Assembly: GCA_047495785.1 (NCBI GenBank)
Contig: JBLDXI010000042.1
Span: 2,294,001 to 2,358,000 of the forward strand
Direction of reading: 5' to 3'
Length of the DNA stretch: 64,000 bases
DNA from: Lepidodermella squamata
Lineage: Eukaryota > Gastrotricha
Position 1 is the first letter of the stretch. The number at the start of each line of letters is the position of its first letter. This document shows, piece after piece, positions 39,583 through 49,410 of the stretch. The notes below the pieces were generated by a model. That model did not search any database. It was not told the origin of the DNA and saw only the letters and a program-made list of their open reading frames with translations. The translations under genes and the position numbers were made by a program.

Positions 39583-39663
39583 TTACAATAACAAACCCAA
39601 CTAAAATAGAAACGTTTTCCCTAATATTTTATTTCAAATATTTTTAATTTTTATTATTTTCCG

Positions 39664-42600
39664 TTAATAGACTTTATTCGGTCCGGTTTTGTAGAATTCA
39701 TACGCAAAATCTTCGTCGAGGCCTTTGTCCATGCCAAGGCCCATCCAATCTAGCTCGAGCTTGAACGGCCCTCTGAATGGCTCTGACGCAGTTATTCCAA
39801 TCCATTTGACTTTATCGAGCCGGATCGGTTCTTGCTTATTTTGAATACTGCCTTTCGCAGTCAGAAAGAACTTGGAGAAAGGGATTTTCGCAGTTTGCCA
39901 GTAAGGTCCCCCTCGGGTGTAAAGAGCAAAGGCGTAGCTGTCGCACCATAGAACGTCCCAGTAGTGGTCCATTTGTAGTAAAATTCGATAACTACGGCCA
40001 TCGCCGCGATATCGAAGGAGAAGGCAGTTGAATCGAGACCAATCGTAAGGGATGTACCGGTAAAACGATTTCTGAAAAATGTGAAATTATTTCGTACACG
40101 ATACATAGTTAAATTCATCTCATCAAATTTCAGAGATTTCGAAGGACTTTCATCGGAACAAACTATCTTTTATCTCTTTAATGTTTTTACTCAATACAGC
40201 GTAAATTTATGTTTGGCATTGCTTTTTATGTTCACGCAAGGGTGGTAAAAACTTCATTTGCTCTGAATGCAAAGAGTAATATTCTAGAAAAAAAGTTTCA
40301 CCTTATTCAACTACTTAATTGTTGACTATTTCAACCGTACTCCTTTCTACTCCTTTATGATGTATTGTTCAAGTTGGCACCTAATTCAAAAAATTTAATT
40401 TGGAACCTCTGTCTGTGACAGCGTTTTCTCTTGTCTGTGCTCTATACATGCTTGGGGCCCTCCATATTTCGTTGTATAATCGATCATATGTCTTCAATTG
40501 ATTCAACCTTCATGTTCAACCTTCAATTTGATGCTTGAGGCCAACGGTGATGCAACCGTTTTCGCCGTCGTGGCTAACGTGATTTTATAGTGAGGGAGAT
40601 AGCATTAATAAATGATGGGGTAATAACATCAAGTGTCATATAAGCAAGTCGACGAAAGAAATTGTCAAAAAATGTGGAGTAAACATGATTATTTTTCCTG
40701 GGGGACAATAAAATACCTCCAAGCTCCAGGCATTGTTTGGAACCGTCCGTTCAAGGCAAGGAGCTGTTCGACGAATACATGTTCCACGAGGAAAATCACC
40801 CGAAAATGAAGGGCAGTCACCCTAAAGCTTCAGGTGTGGGAGGCCGCGAGCACGGATCATATCAAGAACTCATTTAAGCAATGTACTATCACTATCATAT
40901 TGGACGGGTCTGAAGACTGCGAGATTTCGTGCATCAAGCCCGGAAAGCCATGCGAGTCTGTTGCTGCTGTTTAGGTTTTTTACTGCTGTCTATCGTCAAA
41001 TGCGGGAGTCTGATATTGTTTGTCACTGCAATGCCGATAACGGAAAAACAGCTGTAGCTGCTCTAGCGATGCTTGAGACAGAATCGGATGAGAACGTCAG
41101 AGCAGCTTTCGAATTTTTGAAGGTAAGAAGATTTGATTTTAACCAGAAAAATTCCACCCTCAATATTTTTCCAGATTCACCATTCTCCAACAATATTTCT
41201 TGTGGATAAATATTTGCTTCAGATTGAAATCTTGTAAGCTGTGTTTGTTGGGTGTTTTATTCTTCTTTGCACATGGCCAAATTCTTCAAAAATCTGATCG
41301 CCACGGCTTTAGCCACGGTTGAAAAGAAGGAGGAGATTTATGACATGATGCGCTCCTCAAGTGAAGAATCTTTCCAAGGTCACCCAGATGAATTCTCACT
41401 TTCCGCGGCCAACATCGAATCCAGAAAAAGTACATTTCCTCGATCGAGTACTTCGAGTAAACTGGCTGAACTGCTATCGTCGCTGGGTGAAGTTTCATCG
41501 TCGAACCTGTATTTGCTCTTATCATGACCAATGTTGGCGCAATGTTGTCTATATCAATACTGAACGAGTGGTGTATCGGTAAAAAAGCTTCGAAGCTCAG
41601 TATTTCCTTGTGCGTACTGACTAGCCTCCCAAAACTCTCGCCGAGTTGATTAACAAGAGTGAACCAAGCTCAGAAAATTTTGTCGCAGGCCAGATGAGAG
41701 AATTTCTCTATAACTGTTTTGAAGCTCATAAGTTGGAACGCTTCCCAAGCAGGGTAAAGCGGGGCCGTCGCGCCGAACCTTAGAATTATTTGCGCCGATT
41801 GAAGTGATTAAATAAAGTTGCCGAGAAATAAAGTTAACAACTTGCGCCTGGAATGATAAGTTAACTCTACCACCTTTGATACTATTATTTTACAGCTGAT
41901 TCCGGCCTGTTGTAACCTTTTTTGAGATATGTACGGCGAGTCAAACCCTTAAAAATGTTCACCTTAGCTACCACGCCGGGAGGAGATAGAATAAAATATA
42001 GGGCAGATGCGAAACGTAAGGCATGTCTCGTTCACCGTATGGCGTCATTATGGCACGCGACGAAATAGCGAACTCCCACACTTTAGCGGGTGACGTACTA
42101 GCACGCGTCTTAATCGCGGAAATAAACGCGTGCGTCAAAATAGCGGCCGCTAAACACCTATTTGTTAACTGAGCAGTTTATTTGTGTGAATTTACATCTC
42201 GTTTGAATGCCCTACAAAAAGCGTAAAGATCAGGCGCCTATTTCGGAGCCAAAACCTGAGAACCTGAGCTAAGAAGCTAGATAGCGCCCCAGAGCCGGAA
42301 CGGGAGTCGGAGCCAGTGCCGGAGCCGCTACCGAAGAAAAAGCGAGGTCGCCCACCTAAAAAGTCGCTAACCGAACCAGCTAATGCCCCCGCGAAGCCTA
42401 AACCGAAACGAGGTCGGTAAAATACCTACTCGCGTTGGCTTTTGTCCCGGTCGAACTAGTTCCGGCTTGTTTCCAGCAGCTAGCGATATCGACAGAACTG
42501 GCGCAGATGGTTGAAATGGAGCCCAAGCTCGGCGAAATCTATGACTATTTCGAAGAGTTTTACGTGGGCGTATATCGCTTCGGTAAGCTGACCGAGAAAC

Positions 42601-43799
42601 CTCGCTTTCACCCGAAGATTTGGAATATGGTTGGTCGGGTTATGTCCAAGCTTCCTCGAACTGACAACCTTCAGGTAGCTTGGCATAAGGCTTTCGCTCA
42701 TTGCCTCGACATCAAACACCCTACGTTGTTCACCCTGGTCAAGGCCATCCGCAAGGAACAGGACCTCATGGAACAGAAGCTGCAGCAGTACGAAGACGGG
42801 AAATCAATCGCCCGATACACTAATAAAAGTCCTTACGTTGCTGCTAACAACGCTCTGCTGAAAATAGTTCCCACTTTTCATAGCCGCCAGTTGCTGAATT
42901 TTTTAGATTCAGTTAATCAGTGGATTAACTGCAAGGTTTAAATCGTTTGAATAGTGCGATGAGAGATGTGTAAAAATAAAGTAAAACGATGAGAGATGTG
43001 TAAAATAATGCTCGCTATTTCCATGAGGTCTTAATCCCGCTAATACGCGCACGCATTTATTTGGCAGTTTAGTCGCTCGCCCTTTCGTCGCCGCTATTAT
43101 GACGGCGTCCCCTCGTTTTCAAGGCAGAGGTTTGGGCTTGGTTGTTATAAATATAGGGCAGTGCCTTCTAATTCGGATTTTACGGTATTCCGATAAGTCG
43201 GATGGTTCAAGTTAAAAAGAAAGTTATTGTTAATCCGATGATTTTAAGTTCCTTCATTTCGAATTTTGCAACTCAAACATACCCGGTTTAAAGGGGACCG
43301 AATGTTGACATAACCAGCATTTCTCCGCATACCGTCTTTCGGTACGGTCGTATCTAGGTACCCGCTGAGCACCGCCTTATTGTGCTCACCGACTTTCCAA
43401 CTCGCGTGGCTGAAACCGTCGCCATTATCGCGGTCAACGGTCATTACCCAGTTATCAACAGTTTCAGGGTCGTTGAATTTCCACAGCATCTGAAAATCAC
43501 CGTGTTCCATCTTTTCCCAAAACGGATGCGTAGAATACCGATCTTGATATAAATATTTTTCCTTCAATTCACGGCCATACATAGCGAGCTCTGTCTATCG
43601 TGAGAAAATGTTAAAATTTCGAGATTAATTTAGTACGGGCAATTACTTTGATCATTTTAGCCCCACGCCAAAAATGCCACGACAACGGTTTCGGGTCACG
43701 ACTCTTTTTATCTGGCACCCAGGCAATCAATTCTTGTCGATTCAGCGACGCAGCCAGCGAGAAATTGCGTCGAATTAGTAAGCAGCCAGCGCAGTTCAT
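39664..43799 (-). CDS. NDUFAF1: Complex I intermediate-associated protein 30 (NDUFAF1/CIA30)
   Basis: Three exons, 43647-43799, 43283-43594 and 39664-40071 (290 residues, frame kept). The N-terminus (MNCAGCLLIRRNFSLAASLN) looks like a mitochondrial targeting peptide. CIA30 hallmarks follow: MLWKFNDPETVDNWVMTVDR, HASWKVGEHNKAVLSGYLDT, RNAGYVNIRS, YDWSRFNCLLLRYRGDGRSY, ALYTRGGPYWQTAKIPFSKF and GPFKLELDWMGL. The protein is an assembly factor for respiratory complex I in the mitochondrial matrix. Intron 2 is 3.2 kb, very long for this locus, and contains two decayed DNA transposons. The ATG is 60 bp from the Gemin7 stop and the stop is 81 bp from the THADA ATG, an operon-like layout. An acceptor-like TTGATTAG lies 11 nt before the ATG. 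Confidence 0.93.
40640..40972 (+). pseudogene. pogo/Tigger-type DDE transposase C-terminal remnant
   Basis: Across three frames the segment reads STKEIVKKCGVNMIIFPGG, then KYLQAPGIVWNRPFKAR, ELFDEYMFHEENHPKMKG and, after another shift, HIKNSFKQCTITIILDGSED with FKPG-like CIKPGKPCES. This is the order of the C-terminal part of pogo/Tigger transposases (FIPGG.T..LQP.D...N.PFK; IKNSF..C.I..ALDGSEDD). Stops and at least two frame breaks make it nonfunctional. It lies in the NDUFAF1 intron on the opposite strand. Confidence 0.7.
42207..42420 (+). pseudogene. AT-hook ORF of the MULE-type element (frame-broken)
   Basis: An ATG frame (MPYKKRKDQAPISEPKPENL) stops, and the reading resumes one frame over as a Glu/Pro repeat followed by PKKKRGRPPKK and KPKPKRGR. 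These are AT-hook (RGRP) DNA-binding motifs. A single-base indel explains the break. Confidence 0.55.
42435..42941 (+). pseudogene. MULE transposase C-terminal fragment
   Basis: About 165 residues match the region after the DDE core in MULE/FLYWCH-associated transposases. Key points are PRFHPKIWNMV, LPRTDNLQVAWHKAF (the usual RTNN..E.WH motif with N>D and E>A changes), HPTLFTLVKAIRKEQ and a final GKS-type linker. No ATG begins the frame and the DDE catalytic core is absent, so it is a truncated copy. Confidence 0.7.
42957..43008. repeat. Short direct repeat
   Basis: CGATGAGAGATGTGTAAAA occurs twice, separated by about 12 bp, near the right end of the MULE-type element. Confidence 0.8.
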
Positions 43800-43859
43800 T
43801 TCTTTTCGACCTAATCAACAAACGTGATAACAATTGCGTAAACAACCCATTACTACACA

Positions 43860-44117
43860 TCACACCTTTGCGCTGAAAGAGAGAATATCAGCAGTTCTTA
43901 GTAGCGCTGAGGGGTAAATAAACGCCGGAGTTTCGAGGCAGGAAACGGCCAAGTTGTTGAAATTTGTATTTGCAGCGACAAATTGCGACTTCACTTCCTG
44001 GTTGTCGTACAAAACAATGTCAATTTGCTTTCCCTGCACAGCTTTCAGTGCAGTTAGAAATCTATAACGCAGTTCCGACGCGGCCTCTTGAGCTTTCAAC
44101 AAGTTATTTTCACTCAT
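43860..44117 (-). CDS. GEMIN7: Gem-associated protein 7
   Basis: 85 residues from the ATG at 44117 (MSENNLLKAQ). The Sm-like fold is recognisable by RYRFLTALKAVQGKQIDIVL, QFVAANTNFNNLAVSCLETP and the terminal ALLRTADILSFS. These match LRSLLGMVGHQVSF, FGATDLDVANFYVSQLQTP and ALLRCSDIISY of vertebrate Gemin7. Gemin7 pairs with Gemin6 in the SMN complex that loads Sm rings on snRNAs. The frame is open to an upstream ATG at 44171, which would add a hydrophobic 18-residue leader. I reject that start because a strong acceptor (TTTTTTTCGTACCTAG) ends 5 nt before the chosen ATG. The gene is 60 bp upstream of NDUFAF1 on the same strand. Confidence 0.9.
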   Translation of the reverse strand: MSENNLLKAQEAASELRYRFLTALKAVQGKQIDIVLYDNQEVKSQFVAANTNFNNLAVSCLETPAFIYPSALLRTADILSFSAKV

Positions 44118-44495
44118 AAACACTAGGTACGAAAAAAACAAGGCAACTGTGATTAAAAATCCAGGTCCCATACTTTAATTCTGCTTCAAAACTTGTACAG
44201 AAAAGTGAGATTGCAGACGCGAAAATACCACGCGAGAAAAACAGAAAAAAATACGCAGCTAAAACGTATAACAATTATGCCCAAATTACTGGGTAGAAAA
44301 ATTGGTCAAACACTGTAATTTTTCTCGAGGATTTAGGTACAAAAATTTAGATCGGTCACAACGCGTCATGCTGTGTTTTTCTCATTATATAGAAAGATAT
44401 CCGGGCATTCACATTCAAAGAGATAAAGGATTGTTCGATTCTTCACACTTAAACCAGATATTAGCAACAAAACAATCATTACACTGAAAAGATCG
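44118..44495. other. Spacer between NKAIN and Gemin7
   Basis: 378 bp with no supported coding sequence. It holds the acceptor-like tract before the Gemin7 ATG; the rest is AT-rich 3' UTR and upstream sequence. Confidence 0.45.
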
Positions 44496-45743
44496 TCAAC
44501 GGGCAGGCGGTATAAAAACATAAGGAGATGGCCGAGTGTTGTTATTGCTGTTTGGTATCATATTGACGAAAGAGCTTTGCTGAGCGGGTTCGTACAAATA
44601 AGCCGAACCGCCGGCGTTGCGTTGATTCATAGGGCGAAGAGGAATGTTTTCCGACAATTGTTGCGAATAATGAGCCGCACTGGACTGCTGCTGTTGTTCC
44701 GGCCCTACAACAGCCATTCTGAACGAGTCCATGCTTCGTAGAGTGGCGTTAGTACCCGTTGTGTGCGGACTAACCTGATAGTGCATCGGAATATCGTTGC
44801 CGCTTTGGCTAGGAATCCAAGCGGATGAAGTAAAAACTGCAGGATTAGGCTGGTTAGACATCAAAGGTCTCCGGTCATTGAGCGATTCGGTCGATAAATC
44901 GACGGGAACAGTACCATTGAGCGGGCGGTGAATAGGCTGACTTGGAGGCAAGTAATTACCCTGCCGGGGAGGACCGTTTAACACTCCCTCTCTAGAATCA
45001 GGTCGGAAAGATTCAACGGAAAGAGCATCAACAACGTTCCCTCTTGATTGAGCATTTCTGTAACCAGGTTGACGACTTTTAAATACTTCTGGCTGTTCAA
45101 ATGTAAAACGCTCGCCGCGACTGTCGTACATGCTAGCTTCCAGTCGTAAATCAGGCAAGGACTTGGAGCTGTGTAAACTAGTCGCGGCCGTGACAGCACA
45201 TATAAATGCGCACAGCGACAACAAAATTTGAAGACTAGCTTGTAAAACTTCGACCCAGTAATATGGGAAAATACAATCGATGGTTATTTGATCAGATCTT
45301 GGAATCAGAACTTCGGTGGTCGTTGAAACTGGAAACTGTGATGTTTTGCTGAAGGAAGTCGAGTTTTGGATCTGCGGCTTATTGCCAGCTAAAATAGGGC
45401 CGCACAAAAAGCTGAACCACCAGCTTCTTTCCGAGTCGACAAGACTTAGCACCGATGAATTTTCACGTTGCAGTGAGCCGATTTCCAGGTAAAAGCATAT
45501 GACGAAAATGTTGAATGATAGATATAGCACACTCCACACGACGTAGCAGACAACAAAAACAAATCGCCGCTGTAGTGATCCGAAAACTCCGAGCAGGGCG
45601 AAAATCAGGTTTAGGAAGTTGAAAAGGATTAAAGCATATTGAAATCCGAGAAAGTCAAATACAAGCCGCTGCACCGTTGTGATAAGCTGAACAACACAAA
45701 AGAAGACAAGCGCCACCGAGGCGCCACCAATAGTAGCTGTCAT
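44496..45743 (-). CDS. NKAIN: Na+/K+-ATPase-interacting protein (NKAIN family)
   Basis: Intronless, 415 residues. The N-terminal half carries the NKAIN signature: QRLVFDFLGFQYALILFNFL, FALLGVFGSLQRR, YVVWSVLYLSFNIFVICFYL and SERSWWFSFLCG, then DCIFPYYWVEVLQASLQILL. There are four hydrophobic segments near residues 5-25, 37-55, 63-90 and 163-190. Family members bind the ATPase beta subunit in the plasma membrane. Vertebrate NKAINs are about 200 residues. Here a long Pro/Ser/Asn/Gln-rich cytoplasmic tail of about 220 residues is added, ending YVFIPPAR. It is the first gene in a minus-strand run with Gemin7, NDUFAF1 and THADA. Confidence 0.93.
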   Translation of the reverse strand: MTATIGGASVALVFFCVVQLITTVQRLVFDFLGFQYALILFNFLNLIFALLGVFGSLQRRFVFVVCYVVWSVLYLSFNIFVICFYLEIGSLQRENSSVLSLVDSERSWWFSFLCGPILAGNKPQIQNSTSFSKTSQFPVSTTTEVLIPRSDQITIDCIFPYYWVEVLQASLQILLSLCAFICAVTAATSLHSSKSLPDLRLEASMYDSRGERFTFEQPEVFKSRQPGYRNAQSRGNVVDALSVESFRPDSREGVLNGPPRQGNYLPPSQPIHRPLNGTVPVDLSTESLNDRRPLMSNQPNPAVFTSSAWIPSQSGNDIPMHYQVSPHTTGTNATLRSMDSFRMAVVGPEQQQQSSAAHYSQQLSENIPLRPMNQRNAGGSAYLYEPAQQSSFVNMIPNSNNNTRPSPYVFIPPAR

Positions 45744-46203
45744 AATCAGCTTCGTAAACGATGATTACTCATCACTATCCACTAATATGATAAACTTCCA
45801 TCTACATCGAGAAAAATTAAACAAAATAAACAATACCTGAAAGGAGGACGTAAAATAAAACTCATTCATTTGGTCATATGGACAGATTTGAAACTTGAGC
45901 TGAATGTCTCGCCTCGGCGTACATTAATTTTAATTTTTTGAAAACGGTTATAGCTGGGAAGACTTGAAAGCCAAAAATATTCCCATCAACAGAAAACGCA
46001 TCCAGAGGCAAAGGGCCAAAGGCCAGGTTGCAGGTTGCGAGCATTCATGCTGCTATCTTGGCGTTTGGAGTTAGCCTGCTTTCAACACTTATTTGATGTT
46101 TGAGATCATCAAAACTGACGAATTGCATTCCGGTCTCAAGCAGAACGGGCACTGCTCTCAAGTCCCAAGTCAGCAAAACCTTACGGATTTTGCCCAATCC
46201 CAT
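45744..46203. other. Spacer upstream of NKAIN
   Basis: 460 bp up to the Copia-type insertion, with no coding support. Probably contains the NKAIN promoter. Confidence 0.4.
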
Positions 46204-46208
46204 CGCCT

Positions 46209-46406
46209 TGTTGATATTTAGTTTAAAGAGTCAAGAATATCGGCACGTGACCCCGCACGTTGCCCGTTGCTATCACGTTTCCTTTTCTGATGCTCTGAAC
46301 TATATAAACGCTGATTCTGTACATAATATATTGTTCGCCTAGTTTCCACTAACCATCTGTTTTCTATCCTAGACTTTGATCAACTACCAACCGCTTGGTT
46401 CTAACA
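46209..46406 (+). repeat. 5' LTR of the Copia-type element
   Basis: 198 bp, TG...CA ends, with a TATA box TATATAA at 46301-46307. Its last ~70 bp recur at about 47092-47161 with very few differences, so the two ends have diverged little. Confidence 0.88.
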
Positions 46407-46410
46407 GGTT

Positions 46411-47107
46411 GTGGACCTCAAAGGCGAACCTTTGATTCTAGAAAGCAGCGAAGACTGGAATAATTGGTGGCTACGCATCCGCCTTCGCCTTCAACAAGCC
46501 GGATTGCTAGATCTGGTAACAGGCGACGAAGTTTTCGATGATGAAAATGCCACCGTAGAAGAAGAAAACGCTTTTCTATCTCGACAAAGAGAAGCTCTGA
46601 TTCTGCTCTCGGACCACATCTGCAAGAAACTAACTCACTTCCTCAAGTCATGCAACGACGATCCTGCTATCGTCTATACTCGTCTGAAGGCCCAATTCTC
46701 CCCAGGAATCGGAGGCACACATCTGCATGTGGCGTGACGAGTTGCATACCATGGTCAAAGCAAACAACGAAAGCATCGACTCATATTTCACTCGCTTTTC
46801 AAACATCGTCCAAAACCTGGAAACCGTCGAAATCGTCTACTCAGATTCTGAACTAATCAACGCTCTGTTTCGCGGCCTCCGAAACACTGACTACTACTCG
46901 CTAAAAGACATCATCATGTTCGGAAACCGTGACATCAAGCTCGACGATGTTCAAGCAGCACTTCGCAACCATGATCTGAACCGTCCATCAACTACAGTTC
47001 GCTCGACCTCGAATCCCAGTTCGGGCAACGACGGCGAACAGAAGGCAATTAAAGCGCAAGTCAGAGGCGGTCGCAGACATCAAAAAAATTCGCCTAGTTT
47101 CCACTAA
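46411..47107 (+). pseudogene. Copia-type gag relic
   Basis: Two overlapping frames (46411-46737 and 46727-47107) encode a gag of the Copia/UBN2 type, with SSEDWNNWWLRIRLRLQQAG, LKAQFSPGIGGTH, WRDELHTMVKANNESIDSYF and LINALFRGLRN. One frame break near 46727 splits it, the expected start codon reads GTG, and protease, integrase and RT are missing. Confidence 0.8.
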
Positions 47108-47166
47108 CCATCTGTTTTCTTTCCTAGACTTTGATCAACTACCAACCGCTTGGTTCTAACACGCCT

Positions 47167-49410
47167 ATCATTGGACCATTGGAATATGGATGGTGGAAGG
47201 AAGCAAATACATATAGGCTCTATTAATGAAGTTTCAAGTTTCAGAAACGCAAGGGAGCGTCATAATGGAGCCCTTGCAATGCTGGTTTTCTAGCCTGACA
47301 TAATTATTCTGTTCAAAAGCCGGAAGAGCATCAATTCAGGTCGTCATTCAGGTTTCAGGTTTAGGAACCACAAACGGATCAACGTTCAACGATCAGACTT
47401 CAGGCTTCAGGCTTCAGACGCTTCACAAGAAGAGCGAATGGCTAAAAATGCATGAGGCTGTGCACATAAACCATAAACCTATGCAAAAGAATAGGCATCA
47501 TTGTTCACAAGCATAACGCATAACCTAACGCATAACAGTAGCTTCGATTTGGTGCACTCTCTCGCGGTCCGCGGTCGACTTGGGAGTCCAAAAAGTGGAA
47601 CCCCCGAACGCCGCCGGCACCGCGACACCCTTCATCTTGAGAAAATTATTTTAATTATTTATCATATGTAACAGCATATGACCTCATGAAGTTTCGTTAT
47701 CGATACACTTGATTTGTTTCTTAATTAATTTGATTATCAAATAGGCTGATATAATATCACCTGTTAATCATGTTCATTTTTTCTTTAGTCTTAACGCTTT
47801 CTAGCCTCATCCGTTGGGAAAAAGGGTCAAATTGCAACCATTTTTTATTTGCCCTTCTTATTCATCGGTGCCTCATAATCTATTCATAGTGTATTCATTC
47901 ATGTATAATCGACCGGTGTGTAATAGTTTTGGTGGAGGCTTTCTCATTTTTATTCATCATTTTGACCGTCATTCCCAAATCTGAGATGTGACTGATTTTG
48001 CTGTCATTACTGTTTCATTGCCATGGTTGATACTATCTATTATCTATCATTCATCATCTATGAGTATATACATTTTACTTCTTTCTTCTTTCTTTATCAG
48101 ATTTCTTAGTTTTGAAAGAATTCATTATAAATCTGTAAGCTAGACTGAGCACCTATTTGTTACTTGGAAGCTCCCGCAACTCAAGCAACATTAAATCAAA
48201 ATATGAATAATCAATAATGCATACAATTTATTATAAATTTGCAGACTGTATGATCCCCTTGAGCAAGGTGTCATTATCTACCACCTACCACGAACCCTGG
48301 TTGTAAATAATTTTAATTGCCCATGCATTGGGGTTGTGTTGTTTGGAGTTTCTGCATTGAGCATTACAGTTTATATAAAATGCCAATCACTGGTTCAATA
48401 AGCTCCCTATGTTTTATTTTCCATTTTTTGGTACAAGTAGACTCAGTTCTTTGGGTCAGAAACCATAGTTTTTGACCCTGTCTTTTCGTTTGATATTGAT
48501 TGAGGTATCAGGTATCGGGAGTGACTTTTTTCATCAGACACATGTTTTCTTTCATTACACTGGTGTCTTACTTCCTTATTTCACCCGACAACCTAAAATT
48601 TGACATAAAATACCCGGCAACAGTTCTCACTCGAAACCAAGTTTCACTGAATCTTAGCAAATTTTGGAACTTCAACGACTCGGGGACCGTAGATATTAAG
48701 TAATTATAAGACATAGCTCTGACGAAGAAAGTTTTTTCGAGATATCCCAATCAAAAAGTGACTCGAAAACTTTTCAACACCGTTACTGAACCTTGAACAA
48801 ATCATCCGCTGTCATTTTTGGTTGTCGGTCCACTGCAAAATTTGGAAACTTCATGCTACCTCTTGAATAGTTGGAGCTTGAACGTGCTGATCGCTTCAAT
48901 AGCTCATTGACTCTTGGTATTTCTTTGTATCAACATTTCTACGTGAAAGAAAGCGCCTTAAAATACTGTCCTAGGGACTAAAGGTACGTGTTTTTGACCA
49001 CTATCTCTTGTTCTGAAGGAACGCTATACTCCGTGGGCGTTGCCTAATTTTTTGCCGATTACCCGTTTCCAAGCCTTAATTTTGCACTAAAAATGATAGC
49101 AATTTGTTGTTGTATTTGATTTTCACCTGAGTGGAGATAAGAAAAAATAAATACGGAACATTCTTCTATAGATAAGCCACACCGCTTGCCAGTGTCGACA
49201 TGCGATTTTTAGCCTTCATTTAGTTATCTCTGAGGAGATAAGCGTCACACCGCCGGCCTTTCTGGCTCTTCTTGTCATTCATTGTCAAAATGCCATAGCA
49301 CATTTTGAGTGCTACCTGTTCTTTTAGCTGTGGTAATATTTTAATTTGTAATTTTTGATAGATTTTAACATCCAATAGCATAAATTATCCAATCGACGTG
49401 AACAAGTATT
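47167..49410. other. Noncoding region upstream of GCLC
   Basis: About 2.2 kb AT-rich sequence with no supported exon. Frames are under 70 codons and unconvincing. It probably includes the GCLC promoter; an AATAG acceptor-like site lies about 35 nt before the start codon. Confidence 0.45.

Larger units (their letters stand above)
41985..43185 (+). mobile_element. Degenerate MULE-type DNA transposon with long inverted ends
   Basis: Two coding relics (AT-hook ORF and transposase tail) are bracketed by imperfect inverted repeats. The left flank has GTCATTATGGCACGCGACGA and AAATAAACGCGTGCGTCAAA. The reverse complement of the right flank has GTCATAATAGCGGCGACGA and AAATAAATGCGTGCGCG. The right tip (43145-43185) shares about 40 bp with the element at 53.8 kb. 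The left tip is too diverged to place exactly. The left boundary is therefore approximate and no target-site duplication was identified. Confidence 0.6.
46209..47161 (+). mobile_element. Internally deleted Copia-type LTR retrotransposon
   Basis: The element starts TGTTGATATT and ends TCTAACA, flanked by a 5-bp duplication CGCCT (46204-46208 and 47162-47166). The 5' LTR is complete (46209-46406). It is followed by GGTTGTGGACC, close to the Copia primer-binding region GGTTATGGGCCC, and a gag relic. The gag runs directly into the last ~70 bp of a 3' LTR (from about 47092). All of pol and most of the 3' LTR are deleted. The preserved duplication shows the deletion happened after insertion. Confidence 0.9.

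Noticed and set aside
43860-44171. Upstream ATG giving Gemin7 an 18-residue hydrophobic leader
   Set aside because: Gemin7 is a cytosolic/nuclear Sm-like protein, and a strong splice acceptor lies between that ATG and the conserved start.
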